Both the position numbers and the translations under genes were made by a program. A stretch of DNA of 32,123 nt, from positions 1 through 32,123 of the forward strand of contig JAHCSU010000694.1 in assembly GCA_023522315.1 (NCBI GenBank), in the 5' to 3' direction. The notes under the pieces were generated by a model. The model saw nothing but the letters and a program-made list of their open reading frames with translations, was not told the DNA's origin and did not search any database. Of the stretch, positions 1-8,583 are shown in pieces. Source of the DNA: Nostoc sp. CCCryo 231-06 (GTDB lineage: Bacteria > Cyanobacteriota > Cyanobacteriia > Cyanobacteriales > Nostocaceae). The stretch's first letter is position 1; every line of letters begins with the position of its first letter.

Positions 1-24
1 GGAAATTCTGTTTCCTAGTTACAA

Positions 25-48
25 GCCCCATCCCCTCGTGGGTGGGGC
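25..48. repeat. GC-rich hairpin at window edge
   Basis: GCCCCATCC (25-33) can pair with GGTGGGGC and the preceding G (40-48), giving a nine-pair stem with one G-T pair and a six-base loop. No T-run follows on the plus strand, so it is not a clear intrinsic terminator. It may be the tail of a gene to the left or a dispersed mini-repeat. Confidence 0.4.
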
Positions 49-158
49 AGTTGACTGTCAGACTTCTGACTATCAAAACTTTAGAGGATTGCAAACTTTT
101 CTGTTTTGAGATTTTGCATAAGTTGAATTTTGAAGTAGAGGGAAAGCAACAGTCAAAG

Positions 159-195
159 TCAATAGTCAAAATCAATATTGACTGTTGACTATTGA
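159..195. repeat. Perfect 11-bp inverted repeat
   Basis: TCAATAGTCAA (159-169) is exactly complementary to TTGACTATTGA (185-195), with a 15-nt loop that itself contains the palindrome TCAATATTGA. The words AGTCAA and GTCAATA recur around it, as in the short repeats scattered through Nostocales intergenic DNA. A mini-repeat or a transcribed hairpin upstream of the HetZ-related gene are both possible. Confidence 0.55.
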
Positions 196-794
196 TTTTT
201 GAGAATGTAAAAGTTGTAAGAATAACTTGCCCATGTTAGAGGCACAGTTGTAGGTGAAGCTAGTTTAGAAAGGATAAATTGACCTATCAATCCCGTCCAC
301 GGCAGGGCTGCCCCATGAGCGACTGGTGTGGGTTTGGGGATTCCGGGGCAAAATATCACTAACACCAAGTGTATTGAGATTTAACTAAGTATTTTTCTAC
401 GTAATGGCTTGTAGAGCATTGAAACTTATACGAGTGAAATTACGTATGATATTGAGTTAAATTAGATTCGTTCCTTGGCTCAGTTGCAAAATGTTCAGAT
501 TTTCTCAACCCATCTCGTACAAAGGTGTATCCCCAGGACTGTAGGCAGATTTCTATCTCAGTTAAAAAACATAACTTTACAAAAAGGTTAAATTAAAAAA
601 TAGCCCTAAAACCTTCATAGGTATAGGTTTGGGGCATTTGGAAATTACAAGCAAAACATCAATATAGAAATTTCTGCATAATTCTAGTGAATTAAGACGT
701 AATAAAAGTGGAATCACTGAGCTATTTTCATGAGACTCATGAAATTCGGGCAAGTTGCCAGTTAAACAATTAGGTGGGACAAACGGGGGTTGTG

Positions 795-1970
795 ATGCAA
801 ACTTCAAAATTGAGTTTAGAGGAACGCAATCTCACTATGACAACAGATGTGGAACAACTGGCTCTAGATTGGCGAAAGCGCTTGGCTGCGGAATGTCCAG
901 ACCAAAATGAAGCTGCTAGGCAAAGCATTATTCTCTGGCTGTTGGGATCTGACTCAAAACGGTTTGATCTGTTTAACCCTAAAGAACTCGACATCGCCAA
1001 GCAAGCGATGGAATATCGCTGGAGAATTTTACGTCAACGCTATTTGGGGCTAGGGCGAGAACGTGCTTATCGGAACTTGATAACGCGATTGGGGAGTTTA
1101 GTAACATTACGAAATAAGATTCAGACTTGGGTTGCCCTAAGCCGCGATCGCCAGCGTAGTGTTATGGATGTATTGCAAGAAGTACTCCAAGAATTACTGC
1201 AAAGCGACAGTCAGATGCAACAGCAAATGGCTGATATTGCCAAATATACAAGTGATAGACGATTGGGAGATGCTCTGCTATTTGCCAGTGTAGAAGAATA
1301 TTGTCTGCGACCAGTCCGCAATCAACCCCTATTAGCTTATCGGTTTGTGAATTACTTGCGTCGCACTCAGCGCGGTGGCTTAACCCAAGTGCCAGGTCGT
1401 GACTTGATTAGACTGGTGTCAGAAGAAGTTCTCACAGACGACAATGACAATCGAGTTAACTTAGTTGATAGTCAGGCGATCGCAGAATATATTGAAGCAC
1501 AACAGCTAGAGGAACAACTTGCGCTGCGTCAGTCAGTACAAAAAGAATTTGAAAATTATTTACAAGAAAATCTGGGAACAGACTCAGTAGAGTGGCTACG
1601 ACTGTATTTACAAGGTAAATCCCAGGAAGAGATCGCCCACAGATTAAATAAGCAGATTAAGGAAGTATACCGTCTGCGAGAAAAAATTAGTTACCACGCT
1701 GTGCGTGTTTTTGCCCTCAAAGGTAAACCAGAGCTAATAGACAATTGGCTCTCAATTTCGTTGCAAGAACATAACTTGGGTTTAACCCAAAACCAATGGC
1801 AGCAACTGGATGAAAAATTGACTCCTCTGGGGCGGCAGATTCTAGATTTGCGGAGGGCAGGTAACTCAATAGAAGCAATAGGTCAACAGTTAAAGCTCAA
1901 AACCCATCAAGTGCTAGGTGAATGGACAAAAGTCTATCTTGCTGCCCAATCTTTAAGAAGCCAGGAGTAG
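795..1970 (+). CDS. HetZ-related protein
   Basis: The roughly 390-residue product resembles the HetZ / HetZ-related family of filamentous cyanobacteria, in which HetZ acts early in heterocyst differentiation and is thought to bind DNA. It is largely helical. Two helix-turn-helix-like segments are visible: about residues 274-301 (GKSQEEIAHRLN then a VYRLREK helix, like sigma region 4) and about 354-377 (AGNSIEAIGQQLKLK). A basic, aromatic block around residues 75-95 (YRWRILRQRYLGLGRERAY) is the most recognisable segment. The frame opens at GTG 774; I prefer ATG 795 (MQTSKLSLEERN), while ATG 837 preceded by AGAGG is also possible. It is probably monocistronic, after a 770-bp leader. The family assignment is from memory of the sequence type; whether it is HetZ itself or a paralogue cannot be settled here, and I lean to a paralogue. 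Confidence 0.7.
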   Translation: MQTSKLSLEERNLTMTTDVEQLALDWRKRLAAECPDQNEAARQSIILWLLGSDSKRFDLFNPKELDIAKQAMEYRWRILRQRYLGLGRERAYRNLITRLGSLVTLRNKIQTWVALSRDRQRSVMDVLQEVLQELLQSDSQMQQQMADIAKYTSDRRLGDALLFASVEEYCLRPVRNQPLLAYRFVNYLRRTQRGGLTQVPGRDLIRLVSEEVLTDDNDNRVNLVDSQAIAEYIEAQQLEEQLALRQSVQKEFENYLQENLGTDSVEWLRLYLQGKSQEEIAHRLNKQIKEVYRLREKISYHAVRVFALKGKPELIDNWLSISLQEHNLGLTQNQWQQLDEKLTPLGRQILDLRRAGNSIEAIGQQLKLKTHQVLGEWTKVYLAAQSLRSQE

Positions 1971-2502
1971 CCTGTGAGGCATTTAGTTGCTCAATTAAGG
2001 TGGTGTACCAAACTAGGAGATAGCGAGCAGGGGAGAATTCATAGCAAGTTCATCCCCTCATGCCTCAGTTACTAGTAGTCTATCAAGGACTAATTGACGG
2101 ATAGATTTTCTGTAGAGACGGCGATTTATCGCGTCTGTCTAACCTTCAGAAGGCAGAAGCAGAAGGAACCACCCTTAAAAGCATGGGATTAATCTTGGAC
2201 GCCTTATGTCTCATGGCAATTTCCGCTTAATATATTTTTTTATACTAGTAAGCTTTATATCCACAACTAAAGTTTTAATTAATTGATTAAACCTCAAATC
2301 ATAGTTCTGTAAGTGAAATCGCTGATTCCAATTTTATACATAATTGTTATGTTGTAATGGAACTCTAGACTGATCAAGCTTAGAGTTCAACTCAAATAGA
2401 TAGAGATTTTGCTGCCGTATTCTAAATAAGATTACGGTTTAAACAAATTTATAGTGACAAAGTTAGTTTCCTGCTCTTGAATCCATTTTTTATAAATATT
2501 TC
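1971..2502. other. Intergenic region with mini-repeats
   Basis: About 530 bp without a supported gene. The left part (to about 2215) contains a GAGACGGCGATTTATCGCGTC-type hairpin and a GCAGAAG-rich short repeat. The right part is very AT-rich and presumably holds the promoter of the Crp-type gene. I could not define a -10 or operator with confidence. Confidence 0.5.
2114..2145. repeat. Dispersed hairpin mini-repeat
   Basis: The string AGAGACGGCGATTTATCGCG followed by TCTGTCT is an imperfect palindrome: AGACGGCGAT opposite ATCGCGTCT. It is a familiar kind of intergenic mini-repeat in Nostoc genomes (established knowledge). It is followed by AGAAGGCAGAAGCAGAAGG, a degenerate heptameric repeat. 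Confidence 0.5.
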
Positions 2503-3186
2503 ATGCAGACTGAGGTTTTTAGTGAACTTTTCCCCTTAATGAGTACAGCCACCCCCCAAACTTTGGAATGGCTGCTCAACGTTGCAATTGAACATGAATA
2601 CCCATCTGGGCGAGCCGTTGTGATGGAAGATGCCTGGGGTAACGCCGTTTACTTCGTTGTTTCAGGTTGGGTCAAAGTCCGGCGTACCGTCGGGGAAGAT
2701 TCAGTAGCTCTGGCAATTTTTGGTAAGGGCGATTTTTTTGGAGAAATGGCAATTTTGGATGAATCTCCACGCTCAACCGATGTCATAGCCCTTTCGACCG
2801 TGAATTTGCTGAGTGTATCCAGAGAGCGTTTTATTCAAATCTTGTTCAAAGACCCGCAGTTACATCACCGGATGTTACAACTTATGGTGCGACGATTGCG
2901 GCAAATTAACTTGCGCTTACAAATGCGGTCTTCACCACCAGCAGTCAAACTCGCCCATACCCTAGTGACTTTAGGCGAAAGCTATGGTCAAGAATCGAAT
3001 TTTGGAAAGGAAATTTTTAACATTCCCTTCAAAGATTTAGCAGAGGTAACAGAAATTGGTGTTGAAGAAACCACCAAAATTATGGAAAAGCTGCATGAGA
3101 AAGGGTGGATCAAAATTGACAGCGCCAACAACATTATTTATCTCGTAAACTTTAAACAGTTGATGAACTTGGCTGGCAAAGTGTGA
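2503..3186 (+). CDS. Crp/Fnr-family transcriptional regulator
   Basis: A 227-residue protein with the standard two-domain Crp layout. Residues about 12-120 form a cyclic-nucleotide-binding beta-roll, with a phosphate-binding cassette at 79-92 (FGEMAILDESPRST) that keeps the Gly-Glu pair (80-81) and Arg90 with Ser/Thr. A long dimer helix lies near 115-142. The C-terminal winged helix (about 168-215) has a recognisable but divergent recognition helix, EIGVEETTKIMEKL, where many Crp proteins have an Arg. Ligand binding is therefore plausible, but whether cAMP or c-di-GMP cannot be told. It starts at ATG 2503 without an obvious Shine-Dalgarno. It is convergent with the cellulose operon, so co-regulation is possible but unproven. 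Related Crp proteins occur in cyanobacteria generally. Confidence 0.9.
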   Translation: MQTEVFSELFPLMSTATPQTLEWLLNVAIEHEYPSGRAVVMEDAWGNAVYFVVSGWVKVRRTVGEDSVALAIFGKGDFFGEMAILDESPRSTDVIALSTVNLLSVSRERFIQILFKDPQLHHRMLQLMVRRLRQINLRLQMRSSPPAVKLAHTLVTLGESYGQESNFGKEIFNIPFKDLAEVTEIGVEETTKIMEKLHEKGWIKIDSANNIIYLVNFKQLMNLAGKV

Positions 3187-3270
3187 TTGCTAAGGGTTCT
3201 TAGGGACTTCCAAATCAAAAAATATTCAATTATTTATTGTGGGATGGGCGACACAAACGCTATATAAACT

Positions 3271-3293
3271 GGGCGGGCTTTTCGGCCCACCCC
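3271..3293. terminator. Hairpin between convergent genes
   Basis: GGGCGGGC, loop TTTTCG, then GCCCACCC form a stem with one internal mismatch, lying between the ends of the Crp-type gene and cesA. No strong T-run follows on either strand, so it may act as a weak bidirectional terminator or simply be a mini-repeat. Confidence 0.4.
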
Positions 3294-3330
3294 ATAAAAA
3301 TTGAATTAAGTTTTGTAATTTAAAACACTC

Positions 3331-3372
3331 CCAAGCGCAAGCACATCTGGACTGAAATGGAGCTTGCGCTGG
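3331..3372 (-). terminator. Probable terminator of the cellulose operon
   Basis: AGCGCAAGC (3334-3342) and GCTTGCGCT (3362-3370) are perfectly complementary, and flanking CC/GG extends the stem past a bulged A. On the minus strand the hairpin comes 25 bases after the cesA stop and is followed by GAGTGTTTTAAATT. The T-run is modest, so the terminator role is probable rather than certain. Confidence 0.5.
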
Positions 3373-3396
3373 TTAAAATCTAGTCAAGTACTTCTG

Positions 3397-6006
3397 CTAC
3401 AGAACCTCCAACAATTGTTTAATTTTTGTGTCTTGACGTTCTTTGAATTTTTCTGGAAAATTTAACTCAAGCGCAATCTTGCCATTTGTCTCTTCTACTG
3501 CATAAATTTCAGCAACAAATCGGTTAGATGAGAGGTTATCCTCATCCTCATTCAACAATAAACCAACTAATGGTTTGACAGTTCGCATTGTGTGCAAATC
3601 CTGTTGTCCTATCATTTTGTGAGAAGACACGGCTTTTGTATCCTCTATTTCTAAGCGCAAACCCGTTGTTCCTAATTCTGTGGCTACTGCAAAGAAGAAG
3701 TTACCATCCCAGTAGAGTCGGCTATGGCTATTTACCTGCTTGCGTACCTTTTTACGGCTAGTTTGTTTCACGTCACGCAAGGCCCGAGTCAGACTTGTGG
3801 CTAAGAATCCAAGAGAAGCGAAGGGTCGGTCTACATACTGGCCCTTTTGAGAATACCACTCCCGGACATCAGAATATAAAACTAGAGTTAAAGCATCGCG
3901 TTGGGCATTGTTGAGCTTCACAAAATCAACAGCCAAAAGCGTTTCTGTGTCATTAATAGGAGAGACTCGGACAATCTGCGCTGTTAAAGAGGCGCTAGCA
4001 GTATAATCTCCCATCACCTCGACTTCCGCTTCCTCCAGTAAATTGGGCCAAGTTTCCAAAGAAATTAATGCCCCAGTTTCTGAAATATTTACCGTTTTGC
4101 CCATAATTGTTTGACCGTTACTGGTAATTAAGATGGGGAGGCGACGCTGTAAACGGTGAGCAGTACGTACTTGTGGTTGTTCAAAGCCAACCAGCAAAGC
4201 AGCTATCAGCAAAACCAGATTAAAAATAGACCACATGGTGTTGACTAAGACCGCTTGCCAATCTTCAGGATGTAGCAGCAGCCAATAGGGAACAGCTAGT
4301 AAGGAAGAGACTACAAGTGCTGTCACCACCAAAAGACCACGCATCGATTCCCAATCAAAAGTACGTTTGGTTATAGACGTTCCTTTATCGGTAACGTTAA
4401 ATGAACCCAGCTTTGGATTAAACAGCGCTAACATCGTCACCCACCCAGCCTGGAAAGCCATCGCAAATTCAAAAATTTCATTCCAGAAGGAGAAACGGAC
4501 GTTTTTGTAAATGATGTAGTTAGTAAAAAGGGAGAGGAGAATATGGGGTAGGGCGTAGGCTAGAGTTTCTAAACCCAAACCTTGGACAGAGTTAACGCCA
4601 AATAATAAAAAGAGTGTCGGAGCGATCGCATATGTTAGTCGAGGATAGCCATACAAAAAGTGCGAAGTCGCGCTAAAGTAACAAATCCTCTGGGCAAATG
4701 TCAGGTTCAGTTTTCGATTAAAAACGGGGTTTTCCAATCGCAGAATCTGCGCCATCCCCCTTGCCCAACGCACTTGTTGTCCCACGTAAGAAGAAAACGT
4801 TTCTGGCGCTAAACCAGCCACCATAATTTTGTCGTAGTAGACAGACTTGTAACCCAACGAATGCAATCGCAAAGCAGTGTGGCAATCTTCCGTCACGGTT
4901 TCTACTGCAATTCCCCCAACTTCTAAAGCGTGGGATTTGCGGATTAATGCTGCGGAACCGCAGAAAAAGGCGGCATTCCAAAAATCGTTACCTTTTTGCA
5001 GTACCTTATAGAATAGTTCATTGCCTGCGGGTATTCTACCTTTAGTTACCAAATTACGCTCGAAGGGATCGGGATTATAGAACCAGTGAGGAGTTTGGAC
5101 AAACGATACTTTGGGATCGAAGAAAAAACCCATTGTATGCAAGAGAATTTGCCGCGATGGAATGTGGTCACAGTCCAAAATCAACACTAAATCACCGTCG
5201 GTTTTGTAAAAAGCGGTATTTATATTACCAGCCTTAGCGTGGTCGTTATTGTCCCGCGTCATGTGTATACAGCCGAGTTCTTGGCACATTTGCCGTAGCT
5301 GTTCCCGTCTTTTGCTAAACTGTTCTCGGCGTGGGTCGTTCTCTTTATACTTTTCTGGACGACCATCATCAAGAACATAAACCATTTTTTTATCAGGAGC
5401 ATAATCACAGGCTAAGGCTGCGACAGCCGTCTTACGAACAATCTCCACATCTTCGTTGTATGTAGGGATGTAGATATCAACCTTGAACCATTCCTGTTGA
5501 GGAATGTTTGTCAGATTAACTGGTTGGCGTTCTTTAATTTTCAGAGTTTGAAAGTATGCCAATACCAAGGTGAGGATGGCATAGAGTTCGGCGAGGAATA
5601 ACAATACACAAGCGATGCTGTTGAGCCAACCATCAAAGTTGAGGGTATAACTGGTGCGGTAGAATAAATAACGCAGCGTTGTGATTATACTCAGCCACAC
5701 CATAAACAAGTGGTAATACTGGCTGATTTCTGGAGAGTCCTCTTGAAACTCTGCATGGATCACCAGTTGACCGAGTAGCACCAGAAATACTGCAACCAAT
5801 CCTTGCTGCCAAACTTCTATCGGGGTAACAATCAGTGGTACTGATAGCACCAATAGCAGCAAGATAAACCACTTAAACTGTTTTACGCCCACCCTTTGGA
5901 GAGTGCGGTCAAAAAATCGGGGGGTAATATCAATCAGCCAATTGCTCAATTTTAAGCGCTGGCGATCGCGTGATTTCCGGGGCAATGTGTCGGGGGAAGA
6001 AGACAT
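3397..6006 (-). CDS. bcsA: Cellulose synthase catalytic subunit with PilZ domain
   Basis: Inner-membrane family-2 glycosyltransferase that polymerises UDP-glucose into beta-1,4-glucan and threads it across the membrane. Counting from ATG 6006 (869 residues), N-terminal membrane helices lie at about 45-150. The GT2 motifs are all present: VLDDG (about 211-215), LDCDHIP (277-283), TEDCH (372-376) and QQVRW (410-414). FNVTDKG (about 536) matches the BcsA gating-loop motif. C-terminal helices follow at about 555-610. A PilZ domain (about 610-700) has RTAHR...RR and NISETG, matching the c-di-GMP-binding RxxxR and (D/N)xSxxG motifs, so activation by c-di-GMP is expected. The extra ~150 residues after PilZ hold a second weak PilZ-like pattern. 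An upstream in-frame TTG (6018) is less likely than ATG. This is the last gene of the operon, 57 bp after bcsB. Confidence 0.95.
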   Translation of the reverse strand: MSSSPDTLPRKSRDRQRLKLSNWLIDITPRFFDRTLQRVGVKQFKWFILLLLVLSVPLIVTPIEVWQQGLVAVFLVLLGQLVIHAEFQEDSPEISQYYHLFMVWLSIITTLRYLFYRTSYTLNFDGWLNSIACVLLFLAELYAILTLVLAYFQTLKIKERQPVNLTNIPQQEWFKVDIYIPTYNEDVEIVRKTAVAALACDYAPDKKMVYVLDDGRPEKYKENDPRREQFSKRREQLRQMCQELGCIHMTRDNNDHAKAGNINTAFYKTDGDLVLILDCDHIPSRQILLHTMGFFFDPKVSFVQTPHWFYNPDPFERNLVTKGRIPAGNELFYKVLQKGNDFWNAAFFCGSAALIRKSHALEVGGIAVETVTEDCHTALRLHSLGYKSVYYDKIMVAGLAPETFSSYVGQQVRWARGMAQILRLENPVFNRKLNLTFAQRICYFSATSHFLYGYPRLTYAIAPTLFLLFGVNSVQGLGLETLAYALPHILLSLFTNYIIYKNVRFSFWNEIFEFAMAFQAGWVTMLALFNPKLGSFNVTDKGTSITKRTFDWESMRGLLVVTALVVSSLLAVPYWLLLHPEDWQAVLVNTMWSIFNLVLLIAALLVGFEQPQVRTAHRLQRRLPILITSNGQTIMGKTVNISETGALISLETWPNLLEEAEVEVMGDYTASASLTAQIVRVSPINDTETLLAVDFVKLNNAQRDALTLVLYSDVREWYSQKGQYVDRPFASLGFLATSLTRALRDVKQTSRKKVRKQVNSHSRLYWDGNFFFAVATELGTTGLRLEIEDTKAVSSHKMIGQQDLHTMRTVKPLVGLLLNEDEDNLSSNRFVAEIYAVEETNGKIALELNFPEKFKERQDTKIKQLLEVL

Positions 6007-6063
6007 TTTGGATCTCAATTTGGAAATTTAAATTTAAGATTGGCGATACCTGACCGAAAGTGT

Positions 6064-8403
6064 CTACTTTTTATCAGCAATTAGCCGCTTGAGATACAAC
6101 TGAACAATCCCGTAAAGAATTAGAGACACAGTGAAAATCCCTACAGGTAGCAATAGCCAATTTTCTTGTAAAAAGCGTGATGCTTTACTGAGGATAGTGG
6201 TATTTTCTAAGCGACGAGTGTTCGGGGCGCTTTGGAAAAACTGTAGTTGATAGGCATCAGCATCGTAGGAAACTGGGTCTTTTTGATCGCTACTAATTAG
6301 CACCGTATCCTTCTTGAGTTGGAAGAACCACGGGTCTTGATTGAGGACTTGTCGCACTCGCTCTAAACCACTTTCGGTTTGAGATGTTAAAGCTAGAACG
6401 ACGCGATCGCTATTCCAAGGAGAGATAATTTGCTTAATCATGCCTTGTGTATCCTGCGGGGTCTGAACTACAGCATTGGCAGAGGAACGGGAATATGCCT
6501 GACTCAAGTTAAAGCCAGTGGAATTAAACACTTCAGGAAAAGGAAAGTCTTCTCGCGTTCCAATTCCTACCAAATGGTCATTTTTGCGGGCTTGTGTTGG
6601 CAAAGCATCCGGTGTATAAACATTTAGTTTGACAGCATCTGCTTGACTGAGCCTTCCTAAGCGTTCGCTAAAAGCCAACAAGGTCAACACATCTGTCTTC
6701 GAGGGGATTTGTGGTACGACAATCGCTGTCTGGGACAAATCCTGTGGTGCAGCAAAGGGGAAACCAAATTTCAGCAGGTTCAAGTCTGGTAGTTGTGTAG
6801 AGATTTCCCGCTTCAGGTCGAAGCTAGTATCAGAATGCACCGTACCTGTAAGTTGTTGATCTGGTGGCTGAAGACAGTTCTGTTTATCAAACGGTTCTCT
6901 CGGATTCATCCGCAAGAAAACTTGCAGTTTCGAGTTGGGTTTGATCAAGTTTTCCGGCAAATTGACTTTGAGATTTTTGCGAGTTTCTCCCGACTCAGAA
7001 TCAAGACGTGCCCCACCAATGAAAACTCCATCCAGTAAAACTTCGATCGCAGAAGTTCGCGGATTAACCTGCGGCCCGTAGCTGTACACCAGATTCATGG
7101 AACTACCACGGATAAATCTATCATCTGGTAAAGCGCGAAAATCAATTTCAATTGGCGGCGCTCCGATCCCACGTACAGTCACATCATTAAACGGCTCACC
7201 ATTTACCTGGGTTTTGATGTCGCCTAGTTTAAAAGAATTTTGTTCTGGCAAATAACGAGGCCATTGGCGGATTCCTGGTGTCGAAGCTTCCTTGATGGTA
7301 TCAACAAAAACTACCTGACCAGTCCCCATTTTCCGCAAGTCTGGCTGTGATAAAAATTGGGTTGCCTTTTCCACGGCTTTTGCACTGTTGCCGGTAGCAA
7401 TTAAAACCGGAACCCCACTCTTTTCAGTTTTAGTTATAATCAGCACCCCTGTTTCATCTGGTACGGGGTTATTATCACGATCAAGAATTTGATTGCTGAC
7501 GACTTTCAGGGGCAAATTCTTCCAAGTATTTAAGGTCGGTTGCTCATTGGGAGTACCAATAATGACCAAGCGATCGTTTGCTTTCACATTTGCGACATCA
7601 GACACCACACTCGTCTGAATCGGGCGAAAATCTGCAATTCTTCCCAATGCTGCTTGTAAGCGAGCTGCTGCTGTCAACCAGGATTGATTGACTTGACTCG
7701 GTTGCAAATAAGCAATTTGGTTAGTTTCTAAGCCGAGTTCGTCAAAGAAAGGATAAGGATAGCGGCTGAAATTGAGGGGAATCGGCTGCTGTTCATAGTT
7801 CAATATTAATTTGGAATCTGGTAGAATCTCTGTCCACAAATCAGGGCTACTAGGGTCGCTACATTCGAGGGAGTTATTCTGCTGTGCCACCAATACGAGT
7901 TCGTTGTAGTCTTGCAGCAGCTTTGGTGGAATATTGAACAGTACTTGACCTACTTGGGACTCTTTACGATTGAGTGGTACGCTACCAACACTGATGCCAT
8001 TCAATAGCACGGTCATGTTAGAACGATTGGCATACAGCGATGGTGAGTGTTGAAAACGGATTAAAGCTTGTACCTTACCCCGATCTAATTTCCAGCCACG
8101 AGGACGGGTAAAGGCAAGACGACCTTCTGAGTAAACCCCGCGCAAGCGCATCCGGTTGCCCACAATCGGACTACGATTAAATTCTAGGGTGTAAGTTGCC
8201 AGATTCTTGGCACGAGGAGCTTTTAAGTCTGCTTTACTAGTATTTTCTGATGTCGTTGCTTGAGCTAATAAAGTTACTTCTTGTTGTAGATCACCTTTGG
8301 TTTGAGCTTGAGCGCTCAATAATGAACTAGGAAACAAAAAAAAGCAAGAAGTAACAATAATTGCTTTTTTACTAATTTGGGAAAGATGAAACAATTGCTT
8401 CAT
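6064..8403 (-). CDS. bcsB: Cellulose synthase subunit BcsB-like
   Basis: A periplasmic partner of BcsA that receives the nascent glucan and stabilises the synthase. The 779-residue product starts at ATG 8403 with a signal peptide (hydrophobic core IIVTSCFFLFP, probable cleavage near AQAQ at about residue 33). It then has two similar halves of carbohydrate-binding-like beta domains: RFQHSPSLYANRSNMTVLLNG in the first, and SMNLVYSYGPQVN with EVLLDGVFIGG in the second. It ends with one membrane anchor (LLPVGIFTVSLILYGIVQLY) and a short basic tail. This layout and length match BcsB. The frame extends to TTG 8436, but the ATG directly precedes a normal signal peptide. It lies 180 bp after the GH8 gene, and that gap holds a TTTACGTAAA palindrome, so an internal promoter is possible. 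Confidence 0.9.
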   Translation of the reverse strand: MKQLFHLSQISKKAIIVTSCFFLFPSSLLSAQAQTKGDLQQEVTLLAQATTSENTSKADLKAPRAKNLATYTLEFNRSPIVGNRMRLRGVYSEGRLAFTRPRGWKLDRGKVQALIRFQHSPSLYANRSNMTVLLNGISVGSVPLNRKESQVGQVLFNIPPKLLQDYNELVLVAQQNNSLECSDPSSPDLWTEILPDSKLILNYEQQPIPLNFSRYPYPFFDELGLETNQIAYLQPSQVNQSWLTAAARLQAALGRIADFRPIQTSVVSDVANVKANDRLVIIGTPNEQPTLNTWKNLPLKVVSNQILDRDNNPVPDETGVLIITKTEKSGVPVLIATGNSAKAVEKATQFLSQPDLRKMGTGQVVFVDTIKEASTPGIRQWPRYLPEQNSFKLGDIKTQVNGEPFNDVTVRGIGAPPIEIDFRALPDDRFIRGSSMNLVYSYGPQVNPRTSAIEVLLDGVFIGGARLDSESGETRKNLKVNLPENLIKPNSKLQVFLRMNPREPFDKQNCLQPPDQQLTGTVHSDTSFDLKREISTQLPDLNLLKFGFPFAAPQDLSQTAIVVPQIPSKTDVLTLLAFSERLGRLSQADAVKLNVYTPDALPTQARKNDHLVGIGTREDFPFPEVFNSTGFNLSQAYSRSSANAVVQTPQDTQGMIKQIISPWNSDRVVLALTSQTESGLERVRQVLNQDPWFFQLKKDTVLISSDQKDPVSYDADAYQLQFFQSAPNTRRLENTTILSKASRFLQENWLLLPVGIFTVSLILYGIVQLYLKRLIADKK

Positions 8404-8438
8404 GGTAGAGCGTGATTTTAGTGTGAATTTACTCAAAT

Positions 8439-8452
8439 TTTTTACGTAAAAA
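8439..8452. promoter_or_regulatory. Perfect palindrome upstream of bcsB
   Basis: TTTTTACGTAAAAA is a 14-bp perfect palindrome ending 36 bp before the bcsB ATG. Its 10-bp core TTTACGTAAA also occurs upstream of the GH5 gene (16694-16703). It could be an operator of a dimeric regulator; no binding protein is known to me. Confidence 0.35.
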
Positions 8453-8583
8453 GCACAAGTATTTTGTTGCTTTTAAAACTTCAAAATTATCCCATTGGAT
8501 TTTTTTTTAAATCAAAGGGAATCAGTCTGTCGGTAGTAAAAGGTAGTTGGGAAGCTTGTGCCCTAACTCAGCATCAGGGAATG

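Larger units (their letters stand above)
1..770. other. Long non-coding leader region
   Basis: No convincing gene is visible in this AT-rich stretch; the only open frames are short and lack family features. It holds a GC-rich hairpin (25-48), a TCAATAGTCAA/TTGACTATTGA inverted repeat (159-195) and a GC-rich island (about 290-349). The remainder is probably the 5' regulatory region of the HetZ-related gene. The upstream neighbour gene is outside the window. Confidence 0.6.

Noticed and set aside
159..195. Intrinsic terminator
   Set aside because: After the stem there are T bases only in ATTTTTGAG and no upstream gene is visible in the window, so I left it as an inverted repeat.
577..807. 76-residue minus-strand open frame in the leader
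   Set aside because: Low complexity, no recognisable family, and overlaps the start of the HetZ-related gene.
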